Source of the DNA: Nitrospira sp.
Lineage (GTDB): Bacteria; Nitrospirota; Nitrospiria; Nitrospirales; Nitrospiraceae
Length of the DNA: 52,254 nt
Assembly: GCA_029881435.1 (NCBI GenBank)
Contig: JAOUMR010000016.1
Location: 1-52,254, forward strand
Direction: 5' to 3'
The position numbers and the translations under genes are program-made. The notes under the pieces were generated by a model. It searched no databases. It saw only the letters and a list, made by a program, of their open reading frames with translations, and was not told the DNA's origin. Shown here piece by piece: positions 26,248 through 35,558 of this stretch (position 1 is the stretch's first letter; every line of letters begins with the position of its first letter).

Positions 26248-26718
26248 ATGGCACAGAAGTTTGGTAATGGGCGGTGGGTTCGTGAGGGGTTCTTGGACAA
26301 TCGGGTTGAGGGAACCGTCGTGGGGCGGGTCGTGTTTGCCGTGATCGGCTCGATTGATTTTTATTTGCGCGGTAATTTTAAGCCAGATATCGCAGGGGAA
26401 GTCATTCAATTCCGCAACGGCCGGTTCGAAGATGATGATATGGCCGGGCAGATCATTGGGGATATGGCAAATCCACAGCTCGGAACGGTAAATCTGATTT
26501 CGCTCGATCCGCACCCCAATCTGGAGCCACATCCCTATGTCGAATGGTTCACGCTTAAAAAGGACCATTATCGATTTGAGCTGACCCCTGGCGATGCCTG
26601 GGTCCTGTCGCATGAGGAGCGAAAGGCCATTGATGAAGAGAGTCAACGCATTCGGGAGACCCTGGCCAAGCAAGAGTCTGTTCAGCCAGGGTCTGAGGAG
26701 AGTACGGATTGGATCTAA
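26248..26718 (+). CDS. conserved-looking protein of unknown function
   Basis: The start at 26248 is set by the site AGGAGGAG just before it. The 156 residues (MAQKFGNGRWVREGFLDNRV) contain no signal peptide. A central beta-rich part includes GRVVFAVIGSIDFYLRGNFK and IGDMANPQLGTVNLISLDP, and the C-terminal third is helical and charged. The family is not recognised. It follows the DMT transporter by 22 bases. Its last four bases overlap the end of the convergent desaturase gene, so transcripts from both strands meet here. Confidence 0.7.
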   Translation: MAQKFGNGRWVREGFLDNRVEGTVVGRVVFAVIGSIDFYLRGNFKPDIAGEVIQFRNGRFEDDDMAGQIIGDMANPQLGTVNLISLDPHPNLEPHPYVEWFTLKKDHYRFELTPGDAWVLSHEERKAIDEESQRIRETLAKQESVQPGSEESTDWI

Positions 26719-27770
26719 CGGGCGGTTAGCTCGAGTTCCGGCTGAGGGGTTGGCCGTTCAGCGGCCTTCGCTGCTGCGTCCGTCTTCTGTTTGAGTACAC
26801 TGCGGTCTGAATCCTGCCTGGTTTTTCCTTCGCGTACATACCCCGGGACACCACGGATATCCCAGACCAATCCCATCCACTCAAGTCCTTTCAGGCAGTA
26901 ATAGGTCATATCAATCTCCCACCAGTAGAAGCCTTGTCTGGTCGAGGCGGGGTAATAGTGGTGATTGTTGTGCCACCCTTCTCCCATCGTGATGAGGGCC
27001 AGGAAGAAGTTGTTTCGGCTGTCGTCGCCGGTCTCATACCGTTGGGAGCCGTAGACATGGGACAAGGAGTTGATCGTGCAGGTTCCATGAAACAGTGCGA
27101 TGGTTGAGATGAAAAAGCCCCAGATCAGCATCTGGGGGCCGTTGGTCCCAAGCCCTGGTGCATGGGCTTCCAGCAACATACCGAGACCGAACATTCCAAA
27201 GCCGGTAATGGTGGGAACGAGGACGTCAAATCGGTCGAGAAACCGCAGCTCTGGAAACTTCGCAAAATCGGCGATTCCCTTCAGGCGCGGCGCGTAAAAT
27301 GTCTGCGACATAATCCAACCCATGTGCGACCAGAGAAATCCCCCCTGGCGCGGGGAATGCACATCCTCCGGGGTGTCGGAGGCGATGTGGTGATGACGGT
27401 GATGGCCGGCCCACCACAAGGGGCCACGTTGCGCGCAAGAGCCACCGAGCAGTGCAAATAAAAATTGGACAGTGCGAGTGGTCTTGAACGTGCGATGGGA
27501 GAAGTAGCGGTGGTACCACCCGGTAATCGCAAACATGCGGATGTAGTAGAAGGCCACCGCGACGGCCACCGCGGTCCAACTCCAGCCTACCCAAATGACT
27601 CCCAAACACATCAGATGTACGGCAAGGAAGGGAATACTGCGAATCCAGTCTACCTTGGGAGGTCCCTCTACTTTCGTGTGTTCAAGGCCCGCCCAGGAAT
27701 CAAACCAGCGCAGAAAGGAATACCAGGTATCCGGGGCTTTGGTCGGCTTAAGCGTTTGCACGTCGGACAT
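26715..27770 (-). CDS. acyl-CoA/fatty-acid desaturase
   Basis: Membrane di-iron enzyme that introduces a double bond, probably at delta-9, into fatty acyl chains to keep membranes fluid; it uses O2. Three His boxes are present: HRYFSH (87-92), HRHHH (124-128) and HNNHH (267-271), with hydrophobic segments between them. The 351-residue length matches bacterial stearoyl-CoA-type desaturases. The start at 27770 has an AGAGGAGAA site. The C-terminal tail after residue 320 is charged and variable. No electron-transfer partner is adjacent; the FNR-type reductase at 31617 is a possible but unproven one. Confidence 0.93.
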   Translation of the reverse strand: MSDVQTLKPTKAPDTWYSFLRWFDSWAGLEHTKVEGPPKVDWIRSIPFLAVHLMCLGVIWVGWSWTAVAVAVAFYYIRMFAITGWYHRYFSHRTFKTTRTVQFLFALLGGSCAQRGPLWWAGHHRHHHIASDTPEDVHSPRQGGFLWSHMGWIMSQTFYAPRLKGIADFAKFPELRFLDRFDVLVPTITGFGMFGLGMLLEAHAPGLGTNGPQMLIWGFFISTIALFHGTCTINSLSHVYGSQRYETGDDSRNNFFLALITMGEGWHNNHHYYPASTRQGFYWWEIDMTYYCLKGLEWMGLVWDIRGVPGYVREGKTRQDSDRSVLKQKTDAAAKAAERPTPQPELELTAR

Positions 27771-28009
27771 ACAATTCTCCTCTTGGTCGGGGGATCGGCA
27801 AAATCACTGTGGTGGGAGACAGGGAGCCGGGGTCCCGATTATACTGACTGATCGTCCCCAAATAGGCTAGGGGCTCATTATACACAGAACGTCAGGAAAG
27901 TGAAACCAGAGTTTCATGCGGTCCTCGAGTCTTCATTGTACCGGAACAGGAGTCTCTGTCTACTGATATACTGGACTTCCCGAGAAGAATTGAAGCTCAA
28001 TTTGTCAGT

Positions 28010-28039
28010 TTGACAGCCTCGCCCATGCCTCTCTAAAAT
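28010..28039 (+). promoter_or_regulatory. sigma-70 promoter of the hem genes
   Basis: TTGACA (28010-28015), an 18-base spacer and TAAAAT (28034-28039). The hemE start codon is at 28049, ten bases after the -10 box, so the predicted transcript start is within about three bases of the ATG. Confidence 0.65.
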
Positions 28040-28048
28040 GCGCGAACT

Positions 28049-29074
28049 ATGAACGACCGATTTCTGAAAGCCTGCCGCCGAGAACCTATCGATTGCACAC
28101 CTGTGTGGTTCATGCGTCAGGCTGGACGCTATATGGCTGAGTATCGGACCCTCCGTGCGAAACACTCGATCCTGGAGATGTGCAAGACGCCCGAGTTGGC
28201 GGCCCAAGTGACTCTCCAGCCTATCAATCGTTTTCCACTCGATGCGGCGATTATTTTTGCCGATATCTTGCTTCCCTTGGAACCGATGGGGCTTAACCTC
28301 GAGTTTGCGGCAGGAGAAGGACCGGTGATCCACAATCCGGTACGTGACCGGGCAGCGGTGGATCAACTCAAGGTGATCGACGGTGACGAACTGGATTATG
28401 TAGCCGAGGCGATCAGGCAAGCACGACGCGCTCTCGATGGACGGGTACCATTGATCGGGTTTGCCGGTGCGCCGTTCACGCTTGCGAGTTATGCCATTGA
28501 GGGCGGCGGGTCCCGGAACTATTTGCACACCAAGCAGATGATGTACGGAGATCCCACCGCATGGCACAAGCTTATGGACAAGTTTGCGCGCGTGATCACC
28601 GGATATCTCCGTCGACAGATACAGGCCGGAGCTCAAGCGATTCAATTGTTTGATAGTTGGGTCGGATGCCTTTCTGCGGGTGACTATGCTGAATATGTGA
28701 TGCCGCACGTCCAGCTGATTTTTGAGGGTCTGAAGCGAGAAGGTGTGCCGATGATTCATTTCGGCACTGGCACCACGGCGATCTTGCATCAGATGCGCGA
28801 AGCGGGGGGCGACGTCATTGGAATCGATTGGCGGGTTCATCTGGACGAAGCCTGGACCATGGTCGGCCATGATCGCGCGGTACAAGGCAACTTAGACCCG
28901 CTTGTCTTATTTGCGCCGCTCCATGAAATTGAGCGCCGGGTCGAGGATATTTTGCGACGAGCCGGAGGGCGTCCTGGGCACATCTTCAACCTGGGTCATG
29001 GTATTTTGCCCACCACGCCGGTCGATCATGTGGCCGCCACCATCGATATGGTGCATAAACTCAGCCAACGCTGA
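28049..29074 (+). CDS. hemE: uroporphyrinogen decarboxylase
   Basis: Removes four carboxyl groups from uroporphyrinogen III to give coproporphyrinogen III in heme synthesis. The 341 residues begin with FLKACRREPIDCTPVWFMRQ, holding the conserved substrate-binding RQAGRY region, and contain GFAGAPFTLASYAIEG and FNLGHGILPTTPVDHV near the end. Length is normal. There is no Shine-Dalgarno sequence, and the promoter is almost touching the ATG, so the message is probably leaderless at its 5' end. hemH starts 20 bases downstream. Confidence 0.96.
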   Translation: MNDRFLKACRREPIDCTPVWFMRQAGRYMAEYRTLRAKHSILEMCKTPELAAQVTLQPINRFPLDAAIIFADILLPLEPMGLNLEFAAGEGPVIHNPVRDRAAVDQLKVIDGDELDYVAEAIRQARRALDGRVPLIGFAGAPFTLASYAIEGGGSRNYLHTKQMMYGDPTAWHKLMDKFARVITGYLRRQIQAGAQAIQLFDSWVGCLSAGDYAEYVMPHVQLIFEGLKREGVPMIHFGTGTTAILHQMREAGGDVIGIDWRVHLDEAWTMVGHDRAVQGNLDPLVLFAPLHEIERRVEDILRRAGGRPGHIFNLGHGILPTTPVDHVAATIDMVHKLSQR

Positions 29075-29094
29075 CTGAAGTGCTTCAGTAGTCA

Positions 29095-30045
29095 ATGTCC
29101 ACTCCACAACGTCATACTGCCGTTCTGCTCATGGCGATGGGTGGGCCCGATTGTCTGGAGAACGTCGAGCCGTTTTTGCTCGATGTGCGCGGGGGTCGAC
29201 CGACATCTCCAGAGCTTGTGGAGGAGATTCGTGAACGATACCGAGCCACCGGAGGAAAATCACCGGCTGTCGGTATCACGCAAGAGGTTGCGAAGAAGCT
29301 GGAGCAACAGCTGAATGAATCTGGCGCCGGCCGATACCGAGTCTACGTCGGTTTGCGGCATTGGCATCCCTTCATCAAAGACACCTATGCCGAGTTGCTG
29401 AAAGCATTGCCGGAACAGGTCATCGGGGTCTGTATGGCTCCGCAACAGTCCTCCCTGAGCACCGGAGCCTACCGGAAAAAAGTTGAAGAAGCTCGTGCGA
29501 TATTAGGGGACCAGACACCTGTGACCTATGTCGGGAGTTGGAATCGGCATCCAGGTCTGGTCGCCGCGGTCATTGAGAATATTCAGCTAGGGCTTCAGAA
29601 GTTTCCTTCCGAGGTGCGGGCCACGGTGCCGGTGTTGTTCACCGCCCATAGTTTGCCGGAACGAATCGTCGCCATGAAGGATCCGTATCCGGACGAGGTG
29701 AAGGGGACTGTTGAGGCCGTCACACGAACCTTGGGAAACCAACCGACGTACTTTGCCTATCAAAGCCAGGGACGATCAAGCGAGCCGTGGCTTGGACCGA
29801 CGGTCGAGGACATGTTGGATACCATCCGGCAGGCGGGGCATCGGTCTGTCCTGGTGGCCCCCATTGGGTTCATCTGCGACCATGTCGAAACGCTTTTCGA
29901 CATCGACATTGAATTACAACAATTGGCCGTGAGTAAAGCCATGCACCTTGAACGCATTGCGATGTTGAATGACTCACCCGCCTTGATCGAGACGTTGCGC
30001 AACGTTTTAGCCACACACGAATTATCCCTCTGCATTCAGTTGTGA
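29095..30045 (+). CDS. hemH: ferrochelatase
   Basis: Inserts ferrous iron into the porphyrin to give heme, acting at the membrane surface. The 316 residues have the ferrochelatase opening AVLLMAMGGPDCLENVEPFL, the catalytic-His region LFTAHSLPERI and the C-terminal APIGFICDHVETLFDIDIEL with the conserved Glu. It lies between hemE (20-base gap) and hemG (ATG-less GTG start, 4-base overlap), so the three genes are one operon. Confidence 0.95.
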   Translation: MSTPQRHTAVLLMAMGGPDCLENVEPFLLDVRGGRPTSPELVEEIRERYRATGGKSPAVGITQEVAKKLEQQLNESGAGRYRVYVGLRHWHPFIKDTYAELLKALPEQVIGVCMAPQQSSLSTGAYRKKVEEARAILGDQTPVTYVGSWNRHPGLVAAVIENIQLGLQKFPSEVRATVPVLFTAHSLPERIVAMKDPYPDEVKGTVEAVTRTLGNQPTYFAYQSQGRSSEPWLGPTVEDMLDTIRQAGHRSVLVAPIGFICDHVETLFDIDIELQQLAVSKAMHLERIAMLNDSPALIETLRNVLATHELSLCIQL

Positions 30046-31505
30046 CTCGACCACGCACAGTCGTCATAGTGGGTGGCGGTATTTCAGGCCTGGCCACTGC
30101 CTATGCGCTACTGGAACGTGCATCAACGGCTGGTCTTTCTCTTCGCTGTACCCTCCTCGACGCCGGATCATCATGGGGCGGGAAAATCGTCACGCATCGG
30201 GTTGGCGAAATAGTCACGGAGGCAGGACCGGACTCATTCCTTTCGCAAAAACCGGCTGGTCTTGAACTCTGCGCGAAGCTCGGTCTCGCCGATCAACTCA
30301 TCAATACCAATGAGACTGGCAAGAAGGCGTGTGTCCTCTACAAAGGACGGCTACATGATTTGCCAGAGGGACTGCTGTCTTTTGTTCCAACGCAGTTGAA
30401 GCCGTTCCTTCGGAGTGGACTGTTCACGTGGACAGGCCTTCTTCGTATGGGATTGGAGATCGCGGTTCCCCCTGGTCCGTCGACAGGCGATGAGTCACTC
30501 GCCGGTTTCCTTCGGCGACGGTTCGGCATACAGGCGTATGAGCGGGTCTTGGAGCCGCTCATGGCGGGAATTTATGCGGGAGATGCCGAGCAGATGAGCC
30601 TGCGTGCCACGTTCCCGCGCTTCTTTGAGCTGGAGCAACAGCATAGCAGCGTTGTTCGCGGCATGATGGAGGCCAAGAAAATGGCTTTGCCGGCATCGTC
30701 CGGACAACCGCGGCGTACGATGTTTGTGAGTCTGAAAAATGGGCTCGGTGATCTTGTGACGGCCCTGACGCAACGATTGACGGAGCAGGGTGTAGAGCTT
30801 CAGCTGGGGACACGAGTTGAGGCGATCCGAGTGAGATCCCATGAATTAGGCCGTTGGATGTACGATCTGATTCTTCAGGATCAATCAGCGATTTCTGCGG
30901 AAAGCGTCGTGCTGGCAACACCGGCGCATGTTTCGGCGGATCTGTTGCGTCCGTTAACGCCGATTGCCGGAGGATTGCTGGATTTGATTCCGTATGCGTC
31001 GACCGCTACGATTGCGATGGCGTTTCCCCGGGCGATGGTGAGTGGGGTCGAAGGCTTTGGGTTTATCGTGCCTCGGGCCGAGCAACGGGATTTAATCGCG
31101 GCGACGTGGACGTCGCTCAAGTGGCCGCATCGTGCCCCAGCAGATCAGCTGCTGATGCGCGGCTATGTCGGTGGAGTGGGGCGTGAGGATATTCTGCAGC
31201 TCGATGATGCTGCCTTGACGGCGAAAGTCAGAACCGAACTCGCTGCGTTGTGCGGGATCAGAGCGGAACCGAGTTACACGGAGGTGAATCGGTGGTGGAA
31301 GGCGATGCCACAGTACACACTCGGCCACCTGGATCGATTGGCACAACTTGATGCAGCCGTAAGCCGCTATCCCGGACTCGTCCTCACCGGGGCCGGCTAT
31401 CGCGGAGTCGGCATTCCAGACTGTATACGCGATGGGGCAACTGCTGCTGATCGTGTCGTCCAAGATCTTGTGGGTCAAACCAGCCATGGACGGCGACCCA
31501 CGTAG
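30042..31505 (+). CDS. hemG: protoporphyrinogen oxidase (FAD type)
   Basis: Oxidises protoporphyrinogen IX to protoporphyrin IX with FAD. This is the HemY-like flavoprotein type, not the flavodoxin-like HemG of E. coli. The 487 residues begin with the dinucleotide fold TVVIVGGGISGLATAYAL and end in the family's C-terminal FAD contact LVLTGAGYRGVGIPDCIRDG. The start is a GTG at 30042, whose GTGA overlaps the hemH stop, indicating translational coupling. With hemE and hemH it completes the late protoporphyrin branch. A small stem-loop (TGCAGAT/ATCTGCA) follows the stop, without a T-run. Confidence 0.94.
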   Translation: MTRPRTVVIVGGGISGLATAYALLERASTAGLSLRCTLLDAGSSWGGKIVTHRVGEIVTEAGPDSFLSQKPAGLELCAKLGLADQLINTNETGKKACVLYKGRLHDLPEGLLSFVPTQLKPFLRSGLFTWTGLLRMGLEIAVPPGPSTGDESLAGFLRRRFGIQAYERVLEPLMAGIYAGDAEQMSLRATFPRFFELEQQHSSVVRGMMEAKKMALPASSGQPRRTMFVSLKNGLGDLVTALTQRLTEQGVELQLGTRVEAIRVRSHELGRWMYDLILQDQSAISAESVVLATPAHVSADLLRPLTPIAGGLLDLIPYASTATIAMAFPRAMVSGVEGFGFIVPRAEQRDLIAATWTSLKWPHRAPADQLLMRGYVGGVGREDILQLDDAALTAKVRTELAALCGIRAEPSYTEVNRWWKAMPQYTLGHLDRLAQLDAAVSRYPGLVLTGAGYRGVGIPDCIRDGATAADRVVQDLVGQTSHGRRPT

Positions 31506-31616
31506 GTGCAGATTCAGCCTAACCCCTCCATCTGCATCCCAGACCTCATTCCTTGGTACATCCAGGTCCGCCGTTCGGAACTTTCCGAGAAGCATCACGT
31601 GTATATGTCTGCATTG

Positions 31617-32345
31617 TTACGGTAGGATAATGGCCTGCTCTTGGTAGCCGAGGTCCTTGAGCGTGGCTTCCAACGAGTCGACCATGGGCGGGGGGCCGCA
31701 GAGGAAAATACAGGTGCTGGGATTTGGGTCGGGAAGGTGTTCTCGGAGAATGTCAGGTGTCATTCGGCCTGTGCTGCCGGACCATTCGGGAGGTGGCTGT
31801 TCCAAGACATGGTGACAGTGAAAGTTCGGAAACTGTCGGGTATCGTGTTCCCATTCTTGTCGGAACATAATGTCCGACTCTGTCTTATTCGCAAAGATCA
31901 GGAATAGCTCTACGTCGAGCTTCTTGTTCAGGATCCATCGAATGATGGAAATCATTGGGGTGATACCGGTTCCCCCAGCCACGAATCCTACGCGTGTTGC
32001 CATTCCATCGACCCAATGTCCTCCGGGATTCGGACCACTCATGAGGACGGCATCTCCGATCTGCTGATCATGCAGATACTTCGAGACGACTCCGGTTTCG
32101 TAACGTTTCACGGTGAGATCGAAGAACCCTGTCACGTCAGGCAACGATGAGGGCGTATACGCCCGTTTCACCGCCTTGCCGTCCAGTGTTGCATGGACAT
32201 ACAGGAAGTCTCCAGGCTGCATGTCCAGTGTTGCGTCGGCCGGCAGTTCAAATCGAAATGTCTTCGTATCGTGGGTGACCGTTTCGATGGCAGTCAGTCT
32301 GTAAGGACTCGATGTTTTGCTCTTGATGCGTGTCGTAGGGGGCAT
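31617..32345 (-). CDS. FNR-type FAD/NAD(P) oxidoreductase
   Basis: Ferredoxin-NADP reductase/cytochrome b5 reductase-like flavoprotein. FAD is bound through RAYTPSS (residues 61-67), and NAD(P)H through GGTGITP (124-130) and CGPPPMVDSL near the C-terminus. The 242-residue protein has no ferredoxin or heme domain of its own, so it must donate to or accept from a separate partner. It is divergent from nothing obvious and convergent with hemG; the Sel1 gene lies 14 bases upstream on the same strand. Partner and physiological direction are unknown. Confidence 0.88.
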   Translation of the reverse strand: MPPTTRIKSKTSSPYRLTAIETVTHDTKTFRFELPADATLDMQPGDFLYVHATLDGKAVKRAYTPSSLPDVTGFFDLTVKRYETGVVSKYLHDQQIGDAVLMSGPNPGGHWVDGMATRVGFVAGGTGITPMISIIRWILNKKLDVELFLIFANKTESDIMFRQEWEHDTRQFPNFHCHHVLEQPPPEWSGSTGRMTPDILREHLPDPNPSTCIFLCGPPPMVDSLEATLKDLGYQEQAIILP

Positions 32346-32359
32346 GATGGTTGATCCAG

Positions 32360-33211
32360 CTACGGCGAGTGTTGTTGTTTGGCGCTTTTGGCTGGTCCTC
32401 TGTCTTTCGGTTTAGGATTGGCCGTCTGTTTTGCTTCTAGGTTAGCAAGAACCGGCTGAGCCGCTCTCACGTTCTGTTCAACAGCCTGGGTCAGCCAGCG
32501 GTGCGCCTCTTCTGTATTCCTTGCCACTCCTCGTCCATAGGCGTACATGACGCCGAGGACGTACATGGCTTGTCCATTTCCAGCCTCCGCTAAGCGGCGC
32601 AATCCCTTAGAGGCCTTCTTGTACCAACTGATGGACTCCGGTGCGTGTCGTCCGCTGTGTTTCGCATAGTACCTGCCAAGGCGATACTGAGCGAATGCAT
32701 CACCCCGTTCCGCCAATTGGAGGTCAGGAATCGGATGCGCCGTTGCCTTTGTGGCCCGCACACTTGGCGCGGGTGTCTCGTCGTTTGAGCTCATTCCAGT
32801 GCGATCCGCTGGAGGATCTGCTGGAGCAGACAGTTTTGTCGTCGGATTCTCATGGCGATCGAACTCAGGTGCAGGAGGATTGTTCTCAGGGGTAGGTGTG
32901 GGATGTGGCGCCTCGGTCAGGCTTTCAGCTTGAGAGATTTGGGTAAGACGAAAGTCGTCCTCGCGCGTCTTCTCCGTGACGGGTGCTTGATTGGAGTGGT
33001 CACATTCTTCTGGCCAATTTGCAGGGGTATCCTCGTTGGTCGTGTTCTGACAGTCCGTGTCGTCGTGTGATGTGGGGGGCCACTCCATGACTGTCGAGGC
33101 GATCCACATGACGGCAATGAGGAAAAGACTCCATCGGACCACTCGACGTCGTAAGATGGTCCGATCGCTGGGAGGTACGATGACGAGCCCGGGATAGTCC
33201 TTCTTGGCCAT
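32360..33211 (-). CDS. membrane-anchored Sel1-repeat protein
   Basis: The 283-residue protein has a short cytoplasmic N-terminus, one transmembrane helix (WSLFLIAVMWIASTVM, about 27-42), a long acidic, Pro/Thr-rich linker, and two Sel1-like TPR repeats at about 165-250 (LAERGDAFAQYRLGRYYAKH; NGQAMYVLGVMYAYGRGVAR). A Lys/Pro tail follows. Sel1 repeats are protein-protein interaction modules; the orientation suggests an extracytoplasmic repeat domain. The FNR-type reductase starts 14 bases downstream, so the two are probably co-transcribed, but no functional link is evident. Confidence 0.85.
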   Translation of the reverse strand: MAKKDYPGLVIVPPSDRTILRRRVVRWSLFLIAVMWIASTVMEWPPTSHDDTDCQNTTNEDTPANWPEECDHSNQAPVTEKTREDDFRLTQISQAESLTEAPHPTPTPENNPPAPEFDRHENPTTKLSAPADPPADRTGMSSNDETPAPSVRATKATAHPIPDLQLAERGDAFAQYRLGRYYAKHSGRHAPESISWYKKASKGLRRLAEAGNGQAMYVLGVMYAYGRGVARNTEEAHRWLTQAVEQNVRAAQPVLANLEAKQTANPKPKDRGPAKSAKQQHSP

Positions 33212-33456
33212 GCCTTGGTTACAACGAGTTCTTGGGTGCAGTTTATCAGGCCGTACACGCGCTGTCTGGGTATTTTCGATCTCCCTTGCTTCGCCTCGGT
33301 AGCGTGTTGTGTAGGCAAGGTTCGGCGAATGAATCCACGCTCAATACCCCTCACCATCAATGTTTATACATAGCCTCTTGTCCTATTCGATCGCAAGCTC
33401 CTATAGTACAACCCACACACAGCCGGCAAACATTCATCCAGGAAATCAGCCGAATC

Positions 33457-33873
33457 ATGCCATCAACCGAAAATCCCCTTACTATCTTAGATGTCAGCGG
33501 CCCATTTCGGGAACCGAGGGAACAGGTCTTTTCCTACGACTACTCGATACAACGGTCAACCTGGGCGACGCCGCATGCCGTGCGTGTGAAGGTTTCTATA
33601 CCGGATGAGCTGGAGCTGTTCAAGAGGCGTCTGTTCGGGGTGGTCGCCGGCTCGCCGGGACAGCAGTTGCTGATTAGTAACATTCTTTCCAAGGCCATTG
33701 CCGATTCGAAAGTTCGGGTTGCCGACAAAGAAGGCTTGTTGGCAGAACGACGTGATGTAATGCTGGCCCCGTTTGTCGGCCCGCTGGGCCATCTATTCCC
33801 CAAGCTGGAAACCTTGTTTGAAGCGGATCAGACGTCTGTCCGTGAGGAGGTCAAGCGGCGGGTGGGAATTTAA
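33457..33873 (+). CDS. protein of unknown function (138 aa)
   Basis: I placed the start at the ATG at 33457 (MPSTENPLTILDVSGPF), with AGGAAA about a dozen bases upstream; the frame is open upstream, but that part looks non-coding. The product has no signal peptide. It mixes beta segments (HAVRVKVSIPDELELF) with a helical C-terminal half ending REEVKRRVGI. I do not recognise the family. It lies between the divergent Sel1 gene and the convergent 33908-34525 gene. Confidence 0.6.
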   Translation: MPSTENPLTILDVSGPFREPREQVFSYDYSIQRSTWATPHAVRVKVSIPDELELFKRRLFGVVAGSPGQQLLISNILSKAIADSKVRVADKEGLLAERRDVMLAPFVGPLGHLFPKLETLFEADQTSVREEVKRRVGI

Positions 33874-33907
33874 TCTGTTCCGCTCAAGCACGCGCCAGCG
33901 GGATGTC

Positions 33908-34525
33908 CTAAAAGATTCTTCGGTGGTGTTTGGAGTGCACGCCGGATCCGTCTGCAAATCCGAGAGAACCGGTGTCTGGGCTGCCGGTGTCATTGAGATC
34001 AATCCGGTAGTACCCACGGACATTTTCCATCGCTACCTCGAAGGGAATTGCGTTTGGATAGAGTGTTCCTGGAGCATGAGCCCCTCGCCCTAGTGTGCGG
34101 ATCGTCTCCGGTTCCGCGAATTGCTTGTCTGAAAAAATGAAAATATCGGCGATAGCGTGGTCGCCCAGCTTGTGGCCCGGGGTGGTGGCTGGAAGGTGTT
34201 CAGTGAGGGTTCCATCCAATCGTGCCTCCTTCAGGCGTTTCAAGAGTGCGACGATTTGACTATCTGTCGCTTGAGAGGGTACGACCAGCCCGAGAGTATT
34301 CATGTCTGGGATGGTCGTGTGAATCTTGAACATGACTGGAGCTGCTTCCGGGTCTTCGATGACTGAAACGGTGGGACCTTCGGTTCCGGTGGCCTGTTTG
34401 TTCCTCGAGCTTGGGACGATCAAGGCGACGAATAACCACAACCCGATAAGGGTGCCGAAGACCACCAGTAGCGGATGAGCTCCGGCGCGCGTTCCCTCTT
34501 TGTACGGCTCTTCGTTCTTGCTCAT
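33908..34525 (-). CDS. membrane-anchored protein of unknown function
   Basis: The 205-residue product starts MSKNEEPYKEGTRAGAHPLL, has one transmembrane helix (VVFGTLIGLWLFVALIVP, about residues 21-38) and a soluble domain beyond it. That domain includes TIPDMNTLGLVVPSQATDSQ and IADIFIFSDKQFAEPETIRT, with an alpha/beta feel. Its ATG overlaps the mazG stop as ATGA, indicating translational coupling to mazG. The family is not recognised; the coupling suggests they share expression, not necessarily a function. Confidence 0.72.
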   Translation of the reverse strand: MSKNEEPYKEGTRAGAHPLLVVFGTLIGLWLFVALIVPSSRNKQATGTEGPTVSVIEDPEAAPVMFKIHTTIPDMNTLGLVVPSQATDSQIVALLKRLKEARLDGTLTEHLPATTPGHKLGDHAIADIFIFSDKQFAEPETIRTLGRGAHAPGTLYPNAIPFEVAMENVRGYYRIDLNDTGSPDTGSLGFADGSGVHSKHHRRIF

Positions 34526-35400
34526 GTGGTTCGATTCTCCGTGGGTGGAGGGGAGGGATGCTCCAATCGGCGCTTGGCTTCTTCCCATAATGTATCCATT
34601 TCAGCCAGTGTCATATCTGTCAACACCCGTCCTTGCCCTGCAGCCTGTGCTTCCACAAGATGAAACCGATCAATAAACCGATTTGTCGCACGGCGTAGGG
34701 CGTCCTCAGGATTGGTTGTGAGAAAACGAGCGAGGTTGACTAACGAAAAGAACAGATCTCCGATCTCTGCCTCGATGTGTTCACGACTGTCGGATCGACT
34801 GGACCCTGTTTCGGCAGGTGTTTGAGGGAGCCGCAGCGCCTCCCGCAGTTCGTCGATTTCTTCGGTCACTTTTCCGATGATCTGCTCGAGGCCTTCCCCG
34901 TTCTGTGGCCAATCGAACCCGACGCGAGATGCGCGTGCCTGAATTTGGTAGGCGCGTAGCAACGCCGGTAAGGTGTTCGGTACTCCTTCAAGTGCCGATT
35001 GCGTATTGCCGGCGGCTTCTCTTTCCGCACGTTTGATGTCTTCCCATTGGGCCAAGACCTGCTCACTGTTCGATGCTTGGCCTGTCTGGCCGTTGTGTCC
35101 GAAGACGTGGGGGTGTCTGCGAATCAACTTCGTGGCCAGGGTCTCGAGCACGTCTTCAACGGTGAAGGAAGCGGTCTCAGCGGCGATCTGGCTGTGGAAA
35201 ATGACCTGCAAGAGGACGTCTCCGAGTTCTTCACGAAGTTTCTGCTTGTCACCTTGATCGATCGTCTCAAGGACTTCATAGGCTTCTTCAAGCAGGTAGG
35301 GTTTCAGTGACTCATGGGTCTGCTTCCGATCCCATGGGCAGCCATTCTGCGCGCGCAATGTCGCCATCAACTCAACGACCTTGGTGAATTGTGTCGACAT
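34522..35400 (-). CDS. mazG: nucleoside triphosphate pyrophosphohydrolase MazG
   Basis: Hydrolyses (d)NTPs, including damaged ones, to monophosphates and pyrophosphate; it cleans the nucleotide pool and can lower alarmone levels. The 292 residues contain two MazG repeats. The N-terminal one is the active type, with CPWDRKQTHESLKPYLLEEA and the metal-binding ExxE...ExxD pattern (EEAYE, EELGDVLLQ). The second begins near DWPQNGEGLEQIIGKVTEEI. The protein has a variable insert before EHIEAEIGDLFFSLVNL. The next gene overlaps its stop by four bases. Confidence 0.94.
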   Translation of the reverse strand: MSTQFTKVVELMATLRAQNGCPWDRKQTHESLKPYLLEEAYEVLETIDQGDKQKLREELGDVLLQVIFHSQIAAETASFTVEDVLETLATKLIRRHPHVFGHNGQTGQASNSEQVLAQWEDIKRAEREAAGNTQSALEGVPNTLPALLRAYQIQARASRVGFDWPQNGEGLEQIIGKVTEEIDELREALRLPQTPAETGSSRSDSREHIEAEIGDLFFSLVNLARFLTTNPEDALRRATNRFIDRFHLVEAQAAGQGRVLTDMTLAEMDTLWEEAKRRLEHPSPPPTENRTT

Positions 35401-35558
35401 CGAAAATGAATCCTTCCTGGCTGTCCACTGTGAACCCCGCAGTGGTGGTACTCTATACCGACGGTGACTTCCTCTTCAATCTCGGTGATAGCTTGCGAGC
35501 AACTAGGCCCTATGATAGGGTACGACGGTATTTGTGGATCCTACGAAGAGGTTGAGAA

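Noticed and set aside
27914-28885. Long minus-strand open frame of 323 codons opposite hemE
   Set aside because: It lies antisense to a secure hemE gene, has no ribosome site or family features, and its composition is that of a shadow frame.
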